From NCBI GenBank assembly GCA_017622135.1, contig JAGARR010000034.1:1-51415 (forward strand): DNA of 51,415 nt, read 5' to 3'. The notes under the pieces are model-generated. The model was not told the origin of the DNA. It saw nothing but the letters and a program-made list of their open reading frames with translations, and did not search any database. The position numbers were made by a program, and so were the translations under genes. Positions 8,780-16,986 of the stretch are shown piece by piece (positions within the stretch are counted from its first letter, which is position 1; each line of letters opens with the position of its first letter). Origin of the DNA: Spirochaetaceae bacterium. Lineage in GTDB: Bacteria > Spirochaetota > Spirochaetia > Treponematales > Treponemataceae.

Positions 8780-11007
8780 AAAGAACGGCAGGAATCCTTG
8801 TCTCATTCCTGGTGCTGGCGGCAGCCAATCTGACAGCAGAGATTACCTTCTCCACTCCCTACATCAGCGAGGAAAACGAAATTCTCTTTGCGGTAACCCA
8901 CAACAAGAGCGGCGAGCCCTCCTACGACACCTTCTTCACCTCAAAGATTGACCAAGGAAGCGTCTCGCCCGAGCAAATCACTAGCTACCCGGAGAAGCTT
9001 TCCTCCCTCATGGAGGGAAAGAGTCTACGAATCAGGAACAGGTACGGAACTAGCCACTACAACGTGGAGACAGGGAGCCTCCTTCACAGCTCACAGAACA
9101 ATGATACTGCCATTCCCACCGATTCAGTGATTCCTGCCGCAGAGTCCGTCAGTCCCGATGGAAAGTGGATCTGCGACCTGCAGCGGACAGGATCCGTCAC
9201 CGCCAAGATCATCCTCAGGAATGCAGGCGGCTACACCGAGACAGAGCTGGTGGCAGAAACGGAGATGAGCTTTACCCGAGTGCCGGTGCTCTGGTCACCT
9301 GACAGCAAATTCCTGGTGTACGAGAAGAACGGCAGCCTGTACTTCACTGAGCCTGAGTCCATGTTCAAGTCAAACCAGGTGCCAGAGCATCTTCGACGAG
9401 TGGGACCGGGAACCATCAATTGTGTGGCCTGGGCCTCCGAAAAGAATCTGGTGTACATCACCAATGACCTGGTGTACCGCATCCCCATCTATGAGCTGTA
9501 CACCAGGGCTCTTTATTCTGACTTTGTGGGTATCGGTACTATTGTGGGACGTCTGCCCCACCCCTTCGCCTCCACAGACACCTTCAGCGTAAACTCCGAC
9601 TGCACCTCCATGGTGATGGCAGGCCACCAGCGGACCATATCATACCTGTCCCTTCCCGGCAGTGCCACCTTCGTGCGGCAGATGTACACCGGAACCCAGG
9701 TGTCCCTGGTTGGTTCAACCCAGGACTGCAAGATCTTTTGGGACAAGTGGGACAATCCCATCCTTTGGTTCCAGTACCACACCGTCGGAAACACCAACAG
9801 CAATGTCTACCGTCTGGAGGTTCATGCAGGTCAGGTTCAGGCTGTTGTTCTGGACGTAGCGGAAAATGCGGCGGAACCACTGGCATCCCCCAAGGGGCAG
9901 TTCATTCTTGGTCGTACCCAGGATACGGTCTTTGTCTACGATGTGGCAACTTGGAACCAGGTGGCCAGCCTTGACTGCAGACAGGTCATCGACTATACTT
10001 GGGGAAATGAAGAAACAGTGTTCATCGGTACACGGGATGCTGTATTGAGCTGGCAAGTGAACCAGAACAAACAGAACAGTGTTTCGGTGCTCTTTCCAGT
10101 CTCCGCCACCAGATACAGCTGGAATTCCTCCACCGGCAATCCTATTTTGGAGACACCATGGGGTATCATGGAATACAACCATACCACTGGAAGCTGGAGT
10201 TATTCCCAGGTAGTGGAGATGGAGGAGCCGAAGATTGGTAACGACAACTACAGGCTCTTTCTGGATACCAGCCCCAACAAGAACTTCACCAACATGCCCT
10301 ATGTCCGCACCCTGACAGGAGCCGCCGTTACAAAGGCCTTTTATCCTCCAGCAGCCCAAAAACAGGATCGTCGCCCGAGGGTTGCCCTCTCCTTCGATGC
10401 ACTGGACAACTCCGATGGCCTGGCGAGAATCCTCCATACTCTGGAGAAATACAATCTCCGCTCCACATTCTTTATCAACGGTGAGTTCATCCGTCGCTAT
10501 CCTGCCGAAACAAGTCGGATTGTGGAGGCAGGCCACGAGTGTGGTTCCATGTTCTACACGGCCATTGACCTCACCTCCAACCAGGACTTCCTGATTGACG
10601 CCAGCTACATCCGAAGGGGACTGGCTCGCAATGAGGATGAATTCTACGACTTGACGGAAAGAGAGCTATCCGTCATCTGGCACGCCCCCCACTATCAGGT
10701 AAATCCGCAGATTCTGGAGGCAGGAGAGCTGGCAGGCTACACCTATGTGGACAGAACCCTCAATCCCAAGGATACTGTCACCTTCCAAATGGCAGCCACC
10801 ACCGACATCACCTCCTACCAAACAGCCGCCACCATGATAGAGGGAATCACTACCAAGCTGAAGGACGGCATGGTAATTCCTGTATCAGTGGGAGTAAGCG
10901 GGGGAACACGACAGGACTATCTCTATGACAAGCTTGACCTGCTGATTGCAGCCATTCTTGACGCTGGATACGACATTGTAAGTGTGGGGCAGCTGCTGCA
11001 CAAATAG
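8776..11007 (+). CDS. Exported beta-propeller + degenerate NodB (polysaccharide deacetylase-like) protein
   Basis: Protein of 743 aa with a cleavable signal peptide (MKRTAGILVSFLVLAAANLTA). Residues ~25-510 show repeated SPDGK/WSPDSKFLVY-type blades of a WD40/TolB-like propeller. Residues ~535-743 match the NodB deacetylase fold in order, but the catalytic motifs are broken: the expected TFDDG is SFDAL (about 539-543), the HxxxH metal motif after GHE is replaced by GSMFYTAID, and the RPPY-type motif is HAPHY. A metal-dependent deacetylase needs these Asp and His residues, so it is probably a non-catalytic glycan-binding or structural protein. Its start overlaps the zinc-ribbon gene by 4 nt; aroC follows 9 nt later. 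Confidence 0.85.
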   Translation: MKRTAGILVSFLVLAAANLTAEITFSTPYISEENEILFAVTHNKSGEPSYDTFFTSKIDQGSVSPEQITSYPEKLSSLMEGKSLRIRNRYGTSHYNVETGSLLHSSQNNDTAIPTDSVIPAAESVSPDGKWICDLQRTGSVTAKIILRNAGGYTETELVAETEMSFTRVPVLWSPDSKFLVYEKNGSLYFTEPESMFKSNQVPEHLRRVGPGTINCVAWASEKNLVYITNDLVYRIPIYELYTRALYSDFVGIGTIVGRLPHPFASTDTFSVNSDCTSMVMAGHQRTISYLSLPGSATFVRQMYTGTQVSLVGSTQDCKIFWDKWDNPILWFQYHTVGNTNSNVYRLEVHAGQVQAVVLDVAENAAEPLASPKGQFILGRTQDTVFVYDVATWNQVASLDCRQVIDYTWGNEETVFIGTRDAVLSWQVNQNKQNSVSVLFPVSATRYSWNSSTGNPILETPWGIMEYNHTTGSWSYSQVVEMEEPKIGNDNYRLFLDTSPNKNFTNMPYVRTLTGAAVTKAFYPPAAQKQDRRPRVALSFDALDNSDGLARILHTLEKYNLRSTFFINGEFIRRYPAETSRIVEAGHECGSMFYTAIDLTSNQDFLIDASYIRRGLARNEDEFYDLTERELSVIWHAPHYQVNPQILEAGELAGYTYVDRTLNPKDTVTFQMAATTDITSYQTAATMIEGITTKLKDGMVIPVSVGVSGGTRQDYLYDKLDLLIAAILDAGYDIVSVGQLLHK

Positions 11008-11016
11008 GGAGGAACC

Positions 11017-12123
11017 ATGGCTGGAAGTAGTTTTGGCACATTTTTTAAGATAACAACCTTTGGGGAAAGCCATGGAGCCGCCCTGGGTGTGGTGGTGGAT
11101 GGCTGTCCTAGCGGCATCCCCTTAAACGAAGCAATCATCCAGAAGGAGCTGGACAGACGGCGGCCCGGCCATCATGACGGCCAGTTCAACGCCTCCGTCA
11201 CTGCCCGCAAGGAAGCCGATGCCTGTCAGATTCTCAGTGGTGTGTTTGAGGGCCGCACTACCGGCACCCCCATCGCCATTATGATTCCCAACACCTCCCA
11301 GCACTCAAAGGACTATGACGCACTGAAGGACACCTTTCGTCCAGGCCATGCCGACTACACCTACACCCAAAAGTACGGCATCCGTGACCATCGTGGCGGT
11401 GGACGCTCCTCCGGCAGGGAAACGGCGGCCCGGGTGGCGGCTGGGGCTGTGGCAAAGGCATATCTCACCTCATGCACTGATATTACCGTCACCGCATTCA
11501 CCATGCGGGCGGCGGGAATCTCCTGCCAGACCATCGACCTCTCCCTCATTGAAAAAAATCCTCTGCGGGCTGCCGACCTAGCCGCCGCCGAAGCCATGGC
11601 CCAGCGCATCGACCAGCTGCGTCGCCAGGGAGACAGCGCCGGCGGCTTGATACAATGCCAGGTTACCGGAGTTCCTGCAGGCCTTGGCGAACCGGTATTC
11701 GACAAGCTGGACGCAGAGTTGGCAAAGGCCATGGTTTCCATCGGAGCCGTAAAAGGAGTGGAATTCGGCGTCGGCTTTGGCTGTATTGACATGACCGGCA
11801 GTACCATGAACGATGATATGTACCTACACCACGGTGACGACGGCACCACCCAGCCAGCCTTCCGAACAAACAATGCCGGAGGCATACTGGGGGGCATCTC
11901 CTCCGGCAACACAATCCTGTTCAACGTGGCAGTAAAGCCCGTACCCAGCATCTTTTTGGAGCAGCAGACCGTCGCCAAGGTGGAAGGTCAATGGCAGGAT
12001 ACAACCCTAGCCATCCATGGCCGCCACGACGTGTGCCTCTGTCCACGAATCGTACCGGTGGTAGAGGCCATGACCTGGCTCACCCTGGCAGACTTGCACC
12101 TGCGTCAGGGCAAACGCTGCTGA
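11017..12123 (+). CDS. aroC: Chorismate synthase
   Basis: Last enzyme of the shikimate pathway, converting EPSP to chorismate with reduced FMN. It has 368 aa, normal for the family. Signatures include FGESHG (His19), RPGHADYTY with the second conserved His (about 111), and the RDHRGGGRSSGRETA FMN/substrate loop. GGGAGG lies a few bases before the ATG. It is the last gene of the M23/zinc-ribbon/NodB-like operon, a metabolic gene riding on an envelope operon. No other aro genes are in the window. Confidence 0.97.
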   Translation: MAGSSFGTFFKITTFGESHGAALGVVVDGCPSGIPLNEAIIQKELDRRRPGHHDGQFNASVTARKEADACQILSGVFEGRTTGTPIAIMIPNTSQHSKDYDALKDTFRPGHADYTYTQKYGIRDHRGGGRSSGRETAARVAAGAVAKAYLTSCTDITVTAFTMRAAGISCQTIDLSLIEKNPLRAADLAAAEAMAQRIDQLRRQGDSAGGLIQCQVTGVPAGLGEPVFDKLDAELAKAMVSIGAVKGVEFGVGFGCIDMTGSTMNDDMYLHHGDDGTTQPAFRTNNAGGILGGISSGNTILFNVAVKPVPSIFLEQQTVAKVEGQWQDTTLAIHGRHDVCLCPRIVPVVEAMTWLTLADLHLRQGKRC

Positions 12124-12210
12124 CAGCTACTAATTGAAGCAGCACCTTCCATTCCCATTTTTTACAAGCGGCGTATATTTTTGCTCTCTCTTTTTAATAT
12201 AAACAGCAAT

Positions 12211-12240
12211 AATTGCAAACACACTCCTTTATTTGCAATT
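12211..12240. terminator. Hairpin between convergent aroC and SLBB genes
   Basis: A perfect 9-bp inverted repeat, AATTGCAAA/TTTGCAATT, with a 12-nt loop sits in the 142-nt convergent gap. The flanks are only moderately T-rich, so it is probably a weak bidirectional terminator. A T-rich run upstream (12156-12200) has no clear stem. Confidence 0.5.
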
Positions 12241-12265
12241 GAATTAGAACCCGGAGTTTGAGCCA

Positions 12266-13870
12266 TCAATTACCCCCATCTATAAAATTCAAGATAGTTA
12301 TCACCGCCGTGATTACTGCGGCTGTGGTGGTAATAATAGGCGCATACTTGTTGAAGTTATACATAAAATCGTTGGCCTTTGCACGAATGACTGTATCAGG
12401 TTGTATAATCTCCTTACGCTTGAGCCGCTTCCCATCTCCATCAACAATTTCAACAGCCTTTCCCATGTTCTCCGACATAACAAAACCACCTGCCAGCGCC
12501 ACATAATATTCGTAGGTTTTATTGGGTACGTAATTATACTGACCGGGATTCTTAACACTACCGGAAACGGTAACCTTCAAACTCCGAAAAGGAATATACA
12601 ACACATCATAAGCTTCCATAAAGAGCTGCACATCATAATCCATGTCATACAAAATCCTCGTCACGTCGATGGGAATCATCTCCCCATTACGCATGATATA
12701 AGCCGCACTTGTGTCTGAAACAGGAGTAATTAAATTTGCCTGACCACGAATAAAGGAGGTGTAGCTAGTACCAGGAACAAAGGGAAAGACCATCCTATTA
12801 GCTCCATTCGGCTTGTTGCTCACCGTTTCTACAACAGACACACTGTCATCTGTTCGTGTGGATTCTGTTGATTCCGGGACTCCAATGGCCCCTTCAATAA
12901 AGACTACAGAACGTAGCGTAGTATAATTAGGAACGGTGACCACATCGAGATTGAACAGTGTCCTATTTTCCTCAATGGCATTGTCATCCCAATAGAACAT
13001 CTCCTCTTTCTTTTCACCAGCAGAATAACCATATATTCGACTTACTTCCATTCTTGTCGAGTCAGCATAATCTGTAAAGCCATTACCATAATATTCAACC
13101 AACTCCTTGAAATTCTCTCCTGGCAACAATTCATATTCTCCAGGACGTTCCACAGCCCCATTCAATGTTACAAAGCGATCTGCCCTACCGATAGTAATGA
13201 TATCTCCCGGTCTTAGGTAAGGATCCTGACTTAAATCTCCAAAACGTGTTGCCAAGAACAAGTCACAGGTCTTGACCTTTCCAGAAGTTGAAGTAATGGT
13301 GATAGTACGTCGTGAGGAATACTCTGTAAGACTGTCGCCTAACACCTGAGAAAGGCGGGTAAGCGCCCATGCCTCCATTTCTACTGCAGACTTTACCTCT
13401 CCCACCAAACGTACCTTAAATGTTGCAGGATTTAATAGAACAAACTGTACAGCACTAAGGGGATAGTTTTTGGTGACAATGTCCTCCACCTGCCGCTTGA
13501 GCTTTACAAAACTCATGCCGGTAGCATCAAGAACCGCCAGATTAGCCACCCTCACACGATAGGATGAGTCCACCGGAATGGTATAGGAGACAGGAGTATT
13601 TCCAACCGCAAAACTCAAGGTGTAGACATCACCAGCTGTTACCATGTAGTCTGCACTGGACATAGCCAAGTCCACCGATTTATTTGCTAAAGCATCTCTT
13701 CCATCTGTCTCTCCATCGAAATTTTGGAAAAACGTGGATTGTTCACCAGACAAAACACTTTGGGAACCTTTCCCCATGCCAACACCCAATCTGGCTGAAG
13801 TTGGTATGGATTGAGCAAAAATTGTACTCGTATATAAAAATAGTAATAAAACTGCTATAATTCGGCTCAA
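12266..13870 (-). CDS. Polysaccharide export protein (Wza-like, SLBB domains)
   Basis: Protein of 534 aa with a signal peptide (MSRIIAVLLLFLYTSTIFA). A poly-export domain starts around residue 75 and SLBB-type beta-grasp repeats follow (VTLNGAVERPGEYELLPG near 235; VTVSGSVKNPGQYNYVPN near 440). The C-terminus is a membrane helix (about 510-530). Wza-type proteins form the outer-membrane exit for capsule or exopolysaccharide. The start is TTG at 13870 with AGAGGA 7 nt upstream, and it lies 4 nt after the wzz stop. Base composition is visibly more AT-rich than in neighbouring genes. No glycosyltransferases or polymerase accompany it. Confidence 0.85.
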   Translation of the reverse strand: MSRIIAVLLLFLYTSTIFAQSIPTSARLGVGMGKGSQSVLSGEQSTFFQNFDGETDGRDALANKSVDLAMSSADYMVTAGDVYTLSFAVGNTPVSYTIPVDSSYRVRVANLAVLDATGMSFVKLKRQVEDIVTKNYPLSAVQFVLLNPATFKVRLVGEVKSAVEMEAWALTRLSQVLGDSLTEYSSRRTITITSTSGKVKTCDLFLATRFGDLSQDPYLRPGDIITIGRADRFVTLNGAVERPGEYELLPGENFKELVEYYGNGFTDYADSTRMEVSRIYGYSAGEKKEEMFYWDDNAIEENRTLFNLDVVTVPNYTTLRSVVFIEGAIGVPESTESTRTDDSVSVVETVSNKPNGANRMVFPFVPGTSYTSFIRGQANLITPVSDTSAAYIMRNGEMIPIDVTRILYDMDYDVQLFMEAYDVLYIPFRSLKVTVSGSVKNPGQYNYVPNKTYEYYVALAGGFVMSENMGKAVEIVDGDGKRLKRKEIIQPDTVIRAKANDFMYNFNKYAPIITTTAAVITAVITILNFIDGGN

Positions 13871-13874
13871 GTTA

Positions 13875-14918
13875 TCATCCTCTTTTCTTCTTCCCAGAAG
13901 AAAGTTTTTTCATAGCCACAGGATCATTTTTTACGTTTTTAATTGCATTCAGTAAAAAAGCTAAAAATACGGAAAAGAAACCTGCGGCAAAGGTAACAAT
14001 GACACAAAGCATCCCTCGGCTTGGACCAGACTTCCGGTCTGGCACCTCTGCATACTCCAAAATCTGGAAGACAGGCTGCTCGCTGGCCATGGTTACCTTT
14101 AGCATTTCATACTGAGCCTTAAGCTGTCCATAGACATTTTCCTGCACAGCCAACTCCGTTTTGAGAAGGGCAGTGTCTCTCATAATGGAAGGGGTACCAG
14201 CAGAAGAATACACGTTGGAGACAGAAAATTCCAGTTGTTGAATTTGCTCATGCAACCTAATAATTTCCTTGTAAGAAGTATCTATATTCTGTTCTAAATT
14301 TATCTTTGACAGCTGATTTTTATCTAACCCCATATCTAAAAACCGTTGTTCTAAAATCCGTACAACAAAATTTACTACCTCTTGTGCAAAAACAGGATCT
14401 ATGTCTGTAAAACTCAAGGTAAAAACACCTGTCTCTTCATCAAAAACACAGGTCAACAATTCCTTTAACGCCTCTCTTGAATTTGTCTTGGGAGATTCTT
14501 CTATTTCAAACTTCTCTATTAAATTAAACTCAGCTACAACCATATCTAAAATGCTGTTACTGTAAACAAGATAAGTTGCAAGGGAACTATAAGAACTGCC
14601 GCCTCCACCCAAGTCAACACCAACCATACTAGCTAGCCCCCCTAAACCAGAGGCAGAAAGCTGGGAGGCTAAACCACTGGAAGAGGATGCGGGGTCATTA
14701 ATGAGCATTTGAGCGGACGCAGTATATTCATTGGGAAGAAAAGACTTTTCCGGGGGCAATACTAGGGAAACAATAGACACTATTACTATAGTAACTATAG
14801 CCACTGCAGTTATGGTAATTATCATAACCTTGTACCGCCACAAAACGGCTATCAAATCAATAAGGGAAATCTCATCATCATTCCCTTGGAATTCTTGTTT
14901 TATTTCAGATTGATCCAT
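13875..14918 (-). CDS. Wzz-family polysaccharide chain-length determinant
   Basis: Inner-membrane protein of 347 aa. It has two membrane segments (about 30-55 and 302-325) around a long periplasmic helical domain (coiled coil about 195-275), with a proline/glycine region before TM2, as in Wzz/PCP proteins that set O-antigen or capsule length. The C-terminal tail is Lys-rich with no tyrosine-kinase domain. GGGGAT lies upstream of the ATG. It is first gene of a two-gene unit with the Wza-like protein, and is AT-rich like it. The cognate sugar polymer is unknown. Confidence 0.85.
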   Translation of the reverse strand: MDQSEIKQEFQGNDDEISLIDLIAVLWRYKVMIITITAVAIVTIVIVSIVSLVLPPEKSFLPNEYTASAQMLINDPASSSSGLASQLSASGLGGLASMVGVDLGGGGSSYSSLATYLVYSNSILDMVVAEFNLIEKFEIEESPKTNSREALKELLTCVFDEETGVFTLSFTDIDPVFAQEVVNFVVRILEQRFLDMGLDKNQLSKINLEQNIDTSYKEIIRLHEQIQQLEFSVSNVYSSAGTPSIMRDTALLKTELAVQENVYGQLKAQYEMLKVTMASEQPVFQILEYAEVPDRKSGPSRGMLCVIVTFAAGFFSVFLAFLLNAIKNVKNDPVAMKKLSSGKKKRG

Positions 14919-14968
14919 AATTTATCCCCAGGCGCATTTATTTAACAAGAAACATAGTAACAGGCACT

Positions 14969-14997
14969 TATATAACACAAACAAAGCAAATAAGCAA
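14969..14997 (-). promoter_or_regulatory. Candidate promoter of wzz-SLBB
   Basis: -35 TTGCTT (14997-14992), 17-nt spacer, -10 TATATA (14974-14969) on the minus strand, about 50 nt before the wzz start. The AT-rich context makes chance matches more likely. Confidence 0.4.
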
Positions 14998-15163
14998 GGG
15001 TTACGGCAAGTTATATCAAGTCAACCGCATTCTAAACACCTTCTGAATGTATAGAATTTTAAATTTTATTTACCCCAAATTTCGAGTTTTATTAGGAGTG
15101 TACAAAAAAAGCGTAAAACCTTAAGATTTGTTTACCACAACAAAAAGCAAAGGAGTTACGCTT

Positions 15164-15585
15164 ATGTATGAACAATTTTACACCTTGACCCAGATGTTTT
15201 TCAAGAGCCTAGAAGGAAATCTCATGTTTGAATTTCTCCTTTCGAGGTTTAATGACAAACATGGGCCGAGATGAGTGATGAGGTTCCAAACATGCCGAGC
15301 TACGAAAACTTTATGAAGGCCACCAACAAGTCAACAGTGTTTGTCCTTGCCTTCACGCAGTTTCTGTTGAAGATGAATCGCAGTCCAGCTTCAAAAATTC
15401 ATTACATGAATTCCACCCCTGTCAGCGTATGTCTGAGTCATAGGATTCATTCGCATAAGGTTGCAGAAGAGTTTGCGCGAAGAAGCAAATCCACAAAGAG
15501 TTGGTGGTATGGATTTAAATTAAGCGGAGTCTGCGATGAAAATGACGACTTTGAAAATATAATCATCATACATGATAAACCCTAA
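15164..15585 (+). pseudogene. Remnant of IS982-type transposase
   Basis: Two pieces of one transposase in different frames. The first, 15164-15274, encodes an N-terminal part (MYEQFYTLTQMFFKSLEG...) after a good AAAGGAG site. The second, 15271-15585, encodes a middle part with HYMNSTPVSVCLSHR, HKVAEEFARRSKSTK and WWYGFKLSGVCDEN, which I recognise as IS982-family transposase core. The helical region expected between them is missing and the frame shifts at the joint (ATGA overlap), as does the C-terminal third after 15585. Complete family members are near 300 aa; this relic encodes about 140. It borders the AT-rich polysaccharide genes. No clear terminal inverted repeats were found. Confidence 0.75.
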
Positions 15586-15935
15586 TCTTGATCTTTATCA
15601 AAATTTCTTTAGATTGTGGCTGATTTAGAAAACTCGAATTTCAGGCTAACCATTCTACCCCGCCACCTGTCCCAAATAATGCTACAGTCAGAAAAATTTT
15701 CCCCACAGCCCAAAACTATTTTCTTTTTGGTACAAAAACATTATTTCGACAGCCCAAAAACATTCTCCCGACAGCTGAAAAAGCAGCTTCCTGCAGGCTC
15801 CGATCTTGCAGGTTATGGAAAATACTGGCAGTACGCCAAACTAATTTGATATTTCTTGCTGCAGTGTGTGTACTGCTTATTTTATAGAAGAAATGTACAT
15901 TTCCATTGCGATGTAAAAAGGAGGTGATAGCAGAC
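15586..15935. other. AT-rich intergenic stretch
   Basis: About 350 nt with no convincing gene. A 77-codon open frame (15616-15849) has no ribosome site and low-complexity composition, and looks spurious. The words CAGCCCAAAA (15708 and 15762) and GACAGC recur, and a small GCAGT/ACTGC hairpin lies near 15864-15879. It probably holds the promoter of the following gene, which I could not fix. Confidence 0.5.
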
Positions 15936-16760
15936 GTGTCCGTAGCCACAAGGGTGGCTCTATTATATAAAAAGCAGAAGAAGGAAAGGAATCCTTTCCT
16001 CAAATTCCTAAAAAAAACTATATTTTTCAAAAAGAAATTTTTTAATATGTTACAGATAAAATCTGTCAAGAATTCCCTCGTGGATGATCCAAGTAAAGAT
16101 GGCTACTGCTTCCGAAGCAGTTGCTCACAAAAGATTACTGTACAGGAACTGGCGAAAGCAATGGCCAGTTACAATTCAAGTTTCACCGAAGCCGACATGG
16201 TGGGTATGCTCAGTGTTATGGGTACGGTGGTGACGAGCAAGCTGGCGGAGGGCTGCAGCGTGGAGTTTCCCATTGGAGAGGTGTATCCAACGGTAAGCGG
16301 CACCTGCTCTGGCATCCAGTATTCCTTTGCCCTGGGGCAAAAGAACCACCAGCTTTCCTTTGGATTCACGGTAAACAATGCCACACGGCAAGCGGTAAGC
16401 GCTCAGCTCAAATACACGCAGCTGCCGCCAGATGCCACCAATGAGCCTCGGCTGTATCGATTATGTTCACTACAAGACAATGCCAAGGAAAGCCCGGAGC
16501 TTTCCCTTGCCGCAGGAAAGACCCTACGCCTCCACGGAAAGAACCTCTCCTTTGATTTGGACGACACCGTCCAGGGAGTATTTCTGGAGAATAAGGACGG
16601 CAAGAAGCGCATGTCAAAATTCACTCGGGCGGGAACAAACATCATCGATGTGACCATTCCTGCTGACCTGGCCGCCGGAGACTACTCCGTCTCCGTGGTG
16701 ACAAAGCCTGGAACCAATTACTCCACTGCAAGTATTGGCTCCGCCGTCACCGTGGCCTAG
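15936..16760 (+). CDS. HU-like DNA-binding/DUF4469 Ig-fold protein
   Basis: The recognisable protein begins at MLQIKSVKNSLVDD (ATG 16047). An HU/IHF-like domain (about 90 residues, QKITVQELAKAM...GCSVEFPIGEVYP) is followed by a linker and a C-terminal DUF4469 Ig-like domain (about the last 100 residues, AGKTLRLHGKNLSF to AVTVA). Such proteins occur in Bacteroidetes and treponemes; the role is unknown. The start is uncertain: ATG 16047 has no ribosome site, whereas a near-perfect AAGGAGGTGATA at 15918-15929 precedes an in-frame GTG at 15936. That start adds 37 basic residues and crosses a GGAAAGG/CCTTTCC hairpin. The GTG is annotated here; the shorter 237-aa form remains possible. Confidence 0.7.
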   Translation: MSVATRVALLYKKQKKERNPFLKFLKKTIFFKKKFFNMLQIKSVKNSLVDDPSKDGYCFRSSCSQKITVQELAKAMASYNSSFTEADMVGMLSVMGTVVTSKLAEGCSVEFPIGEVYPTVSGTCSGIQYSFALGQKNHQLSFGFTVNNATRQAVSAQLKYTQLPPDATNEPRLYRLCSLQDNAKESPELSLAAGKTLRLHGKNLSFDLDDTVQGVFLENKDGKKRMSKFTRAGTNIIDVTIPADLAAGDYSVSVVTKPGTNYSTASIGSAVTVA

Positions 16761-16773
16761 AGCGAACTATCCG

Positions 16774-16814
16774 CCCCACCTGCCGGTTCCCCTGGCGGGT
16801 GGGGGTATTTCTTT
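16774..16814 (+). terminator. Terminator after the HU/DUF4469 gene
   Basis: An 11-bp stem (CCCCACCTGCC with GGCGGGTGGGG, one G-T pair) and 9-nt loop, followed by GTATTTCTTT. It sits 13 nt after the stop codon. Confidence 0.8.
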
Positions 16815-16899
16815 GCCTGGCCGCCGGCCGTCCTGCCATCCCGCCCCAGCAACAGTCTGCGTAACTTTGTAGTCATTACAATTTTCTTCCCGAAATTCA

Positions 16900-16928
16900 T
16901 TGTACAAAACCGCATTATATCGTACTAT
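16900..16928 (+). promoter_or_regulatory. Candidate promoter of the GltD-like gene
   Basis: -35 TTGTAC (16900-16905), 17-nt spacer, -10 TACTAT (16923-16928). A better -10, TATACT (16926-16931), overlaps but needs a 20-nt spacer. The leader would be about 50 nt. Confidence 0.45.
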
Positions 16929-16986
16929 ACTGGAAGAAGGTGCACTGGTTGCACACTTCCTCACTTTGATTATTTGGAGGTCATTC

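Noticed and set aside
15616..15849. A 77-codon frame after the IS982 relic
   Set aside because: No ribosome site, low-complexity composition, and no recognisable domain.
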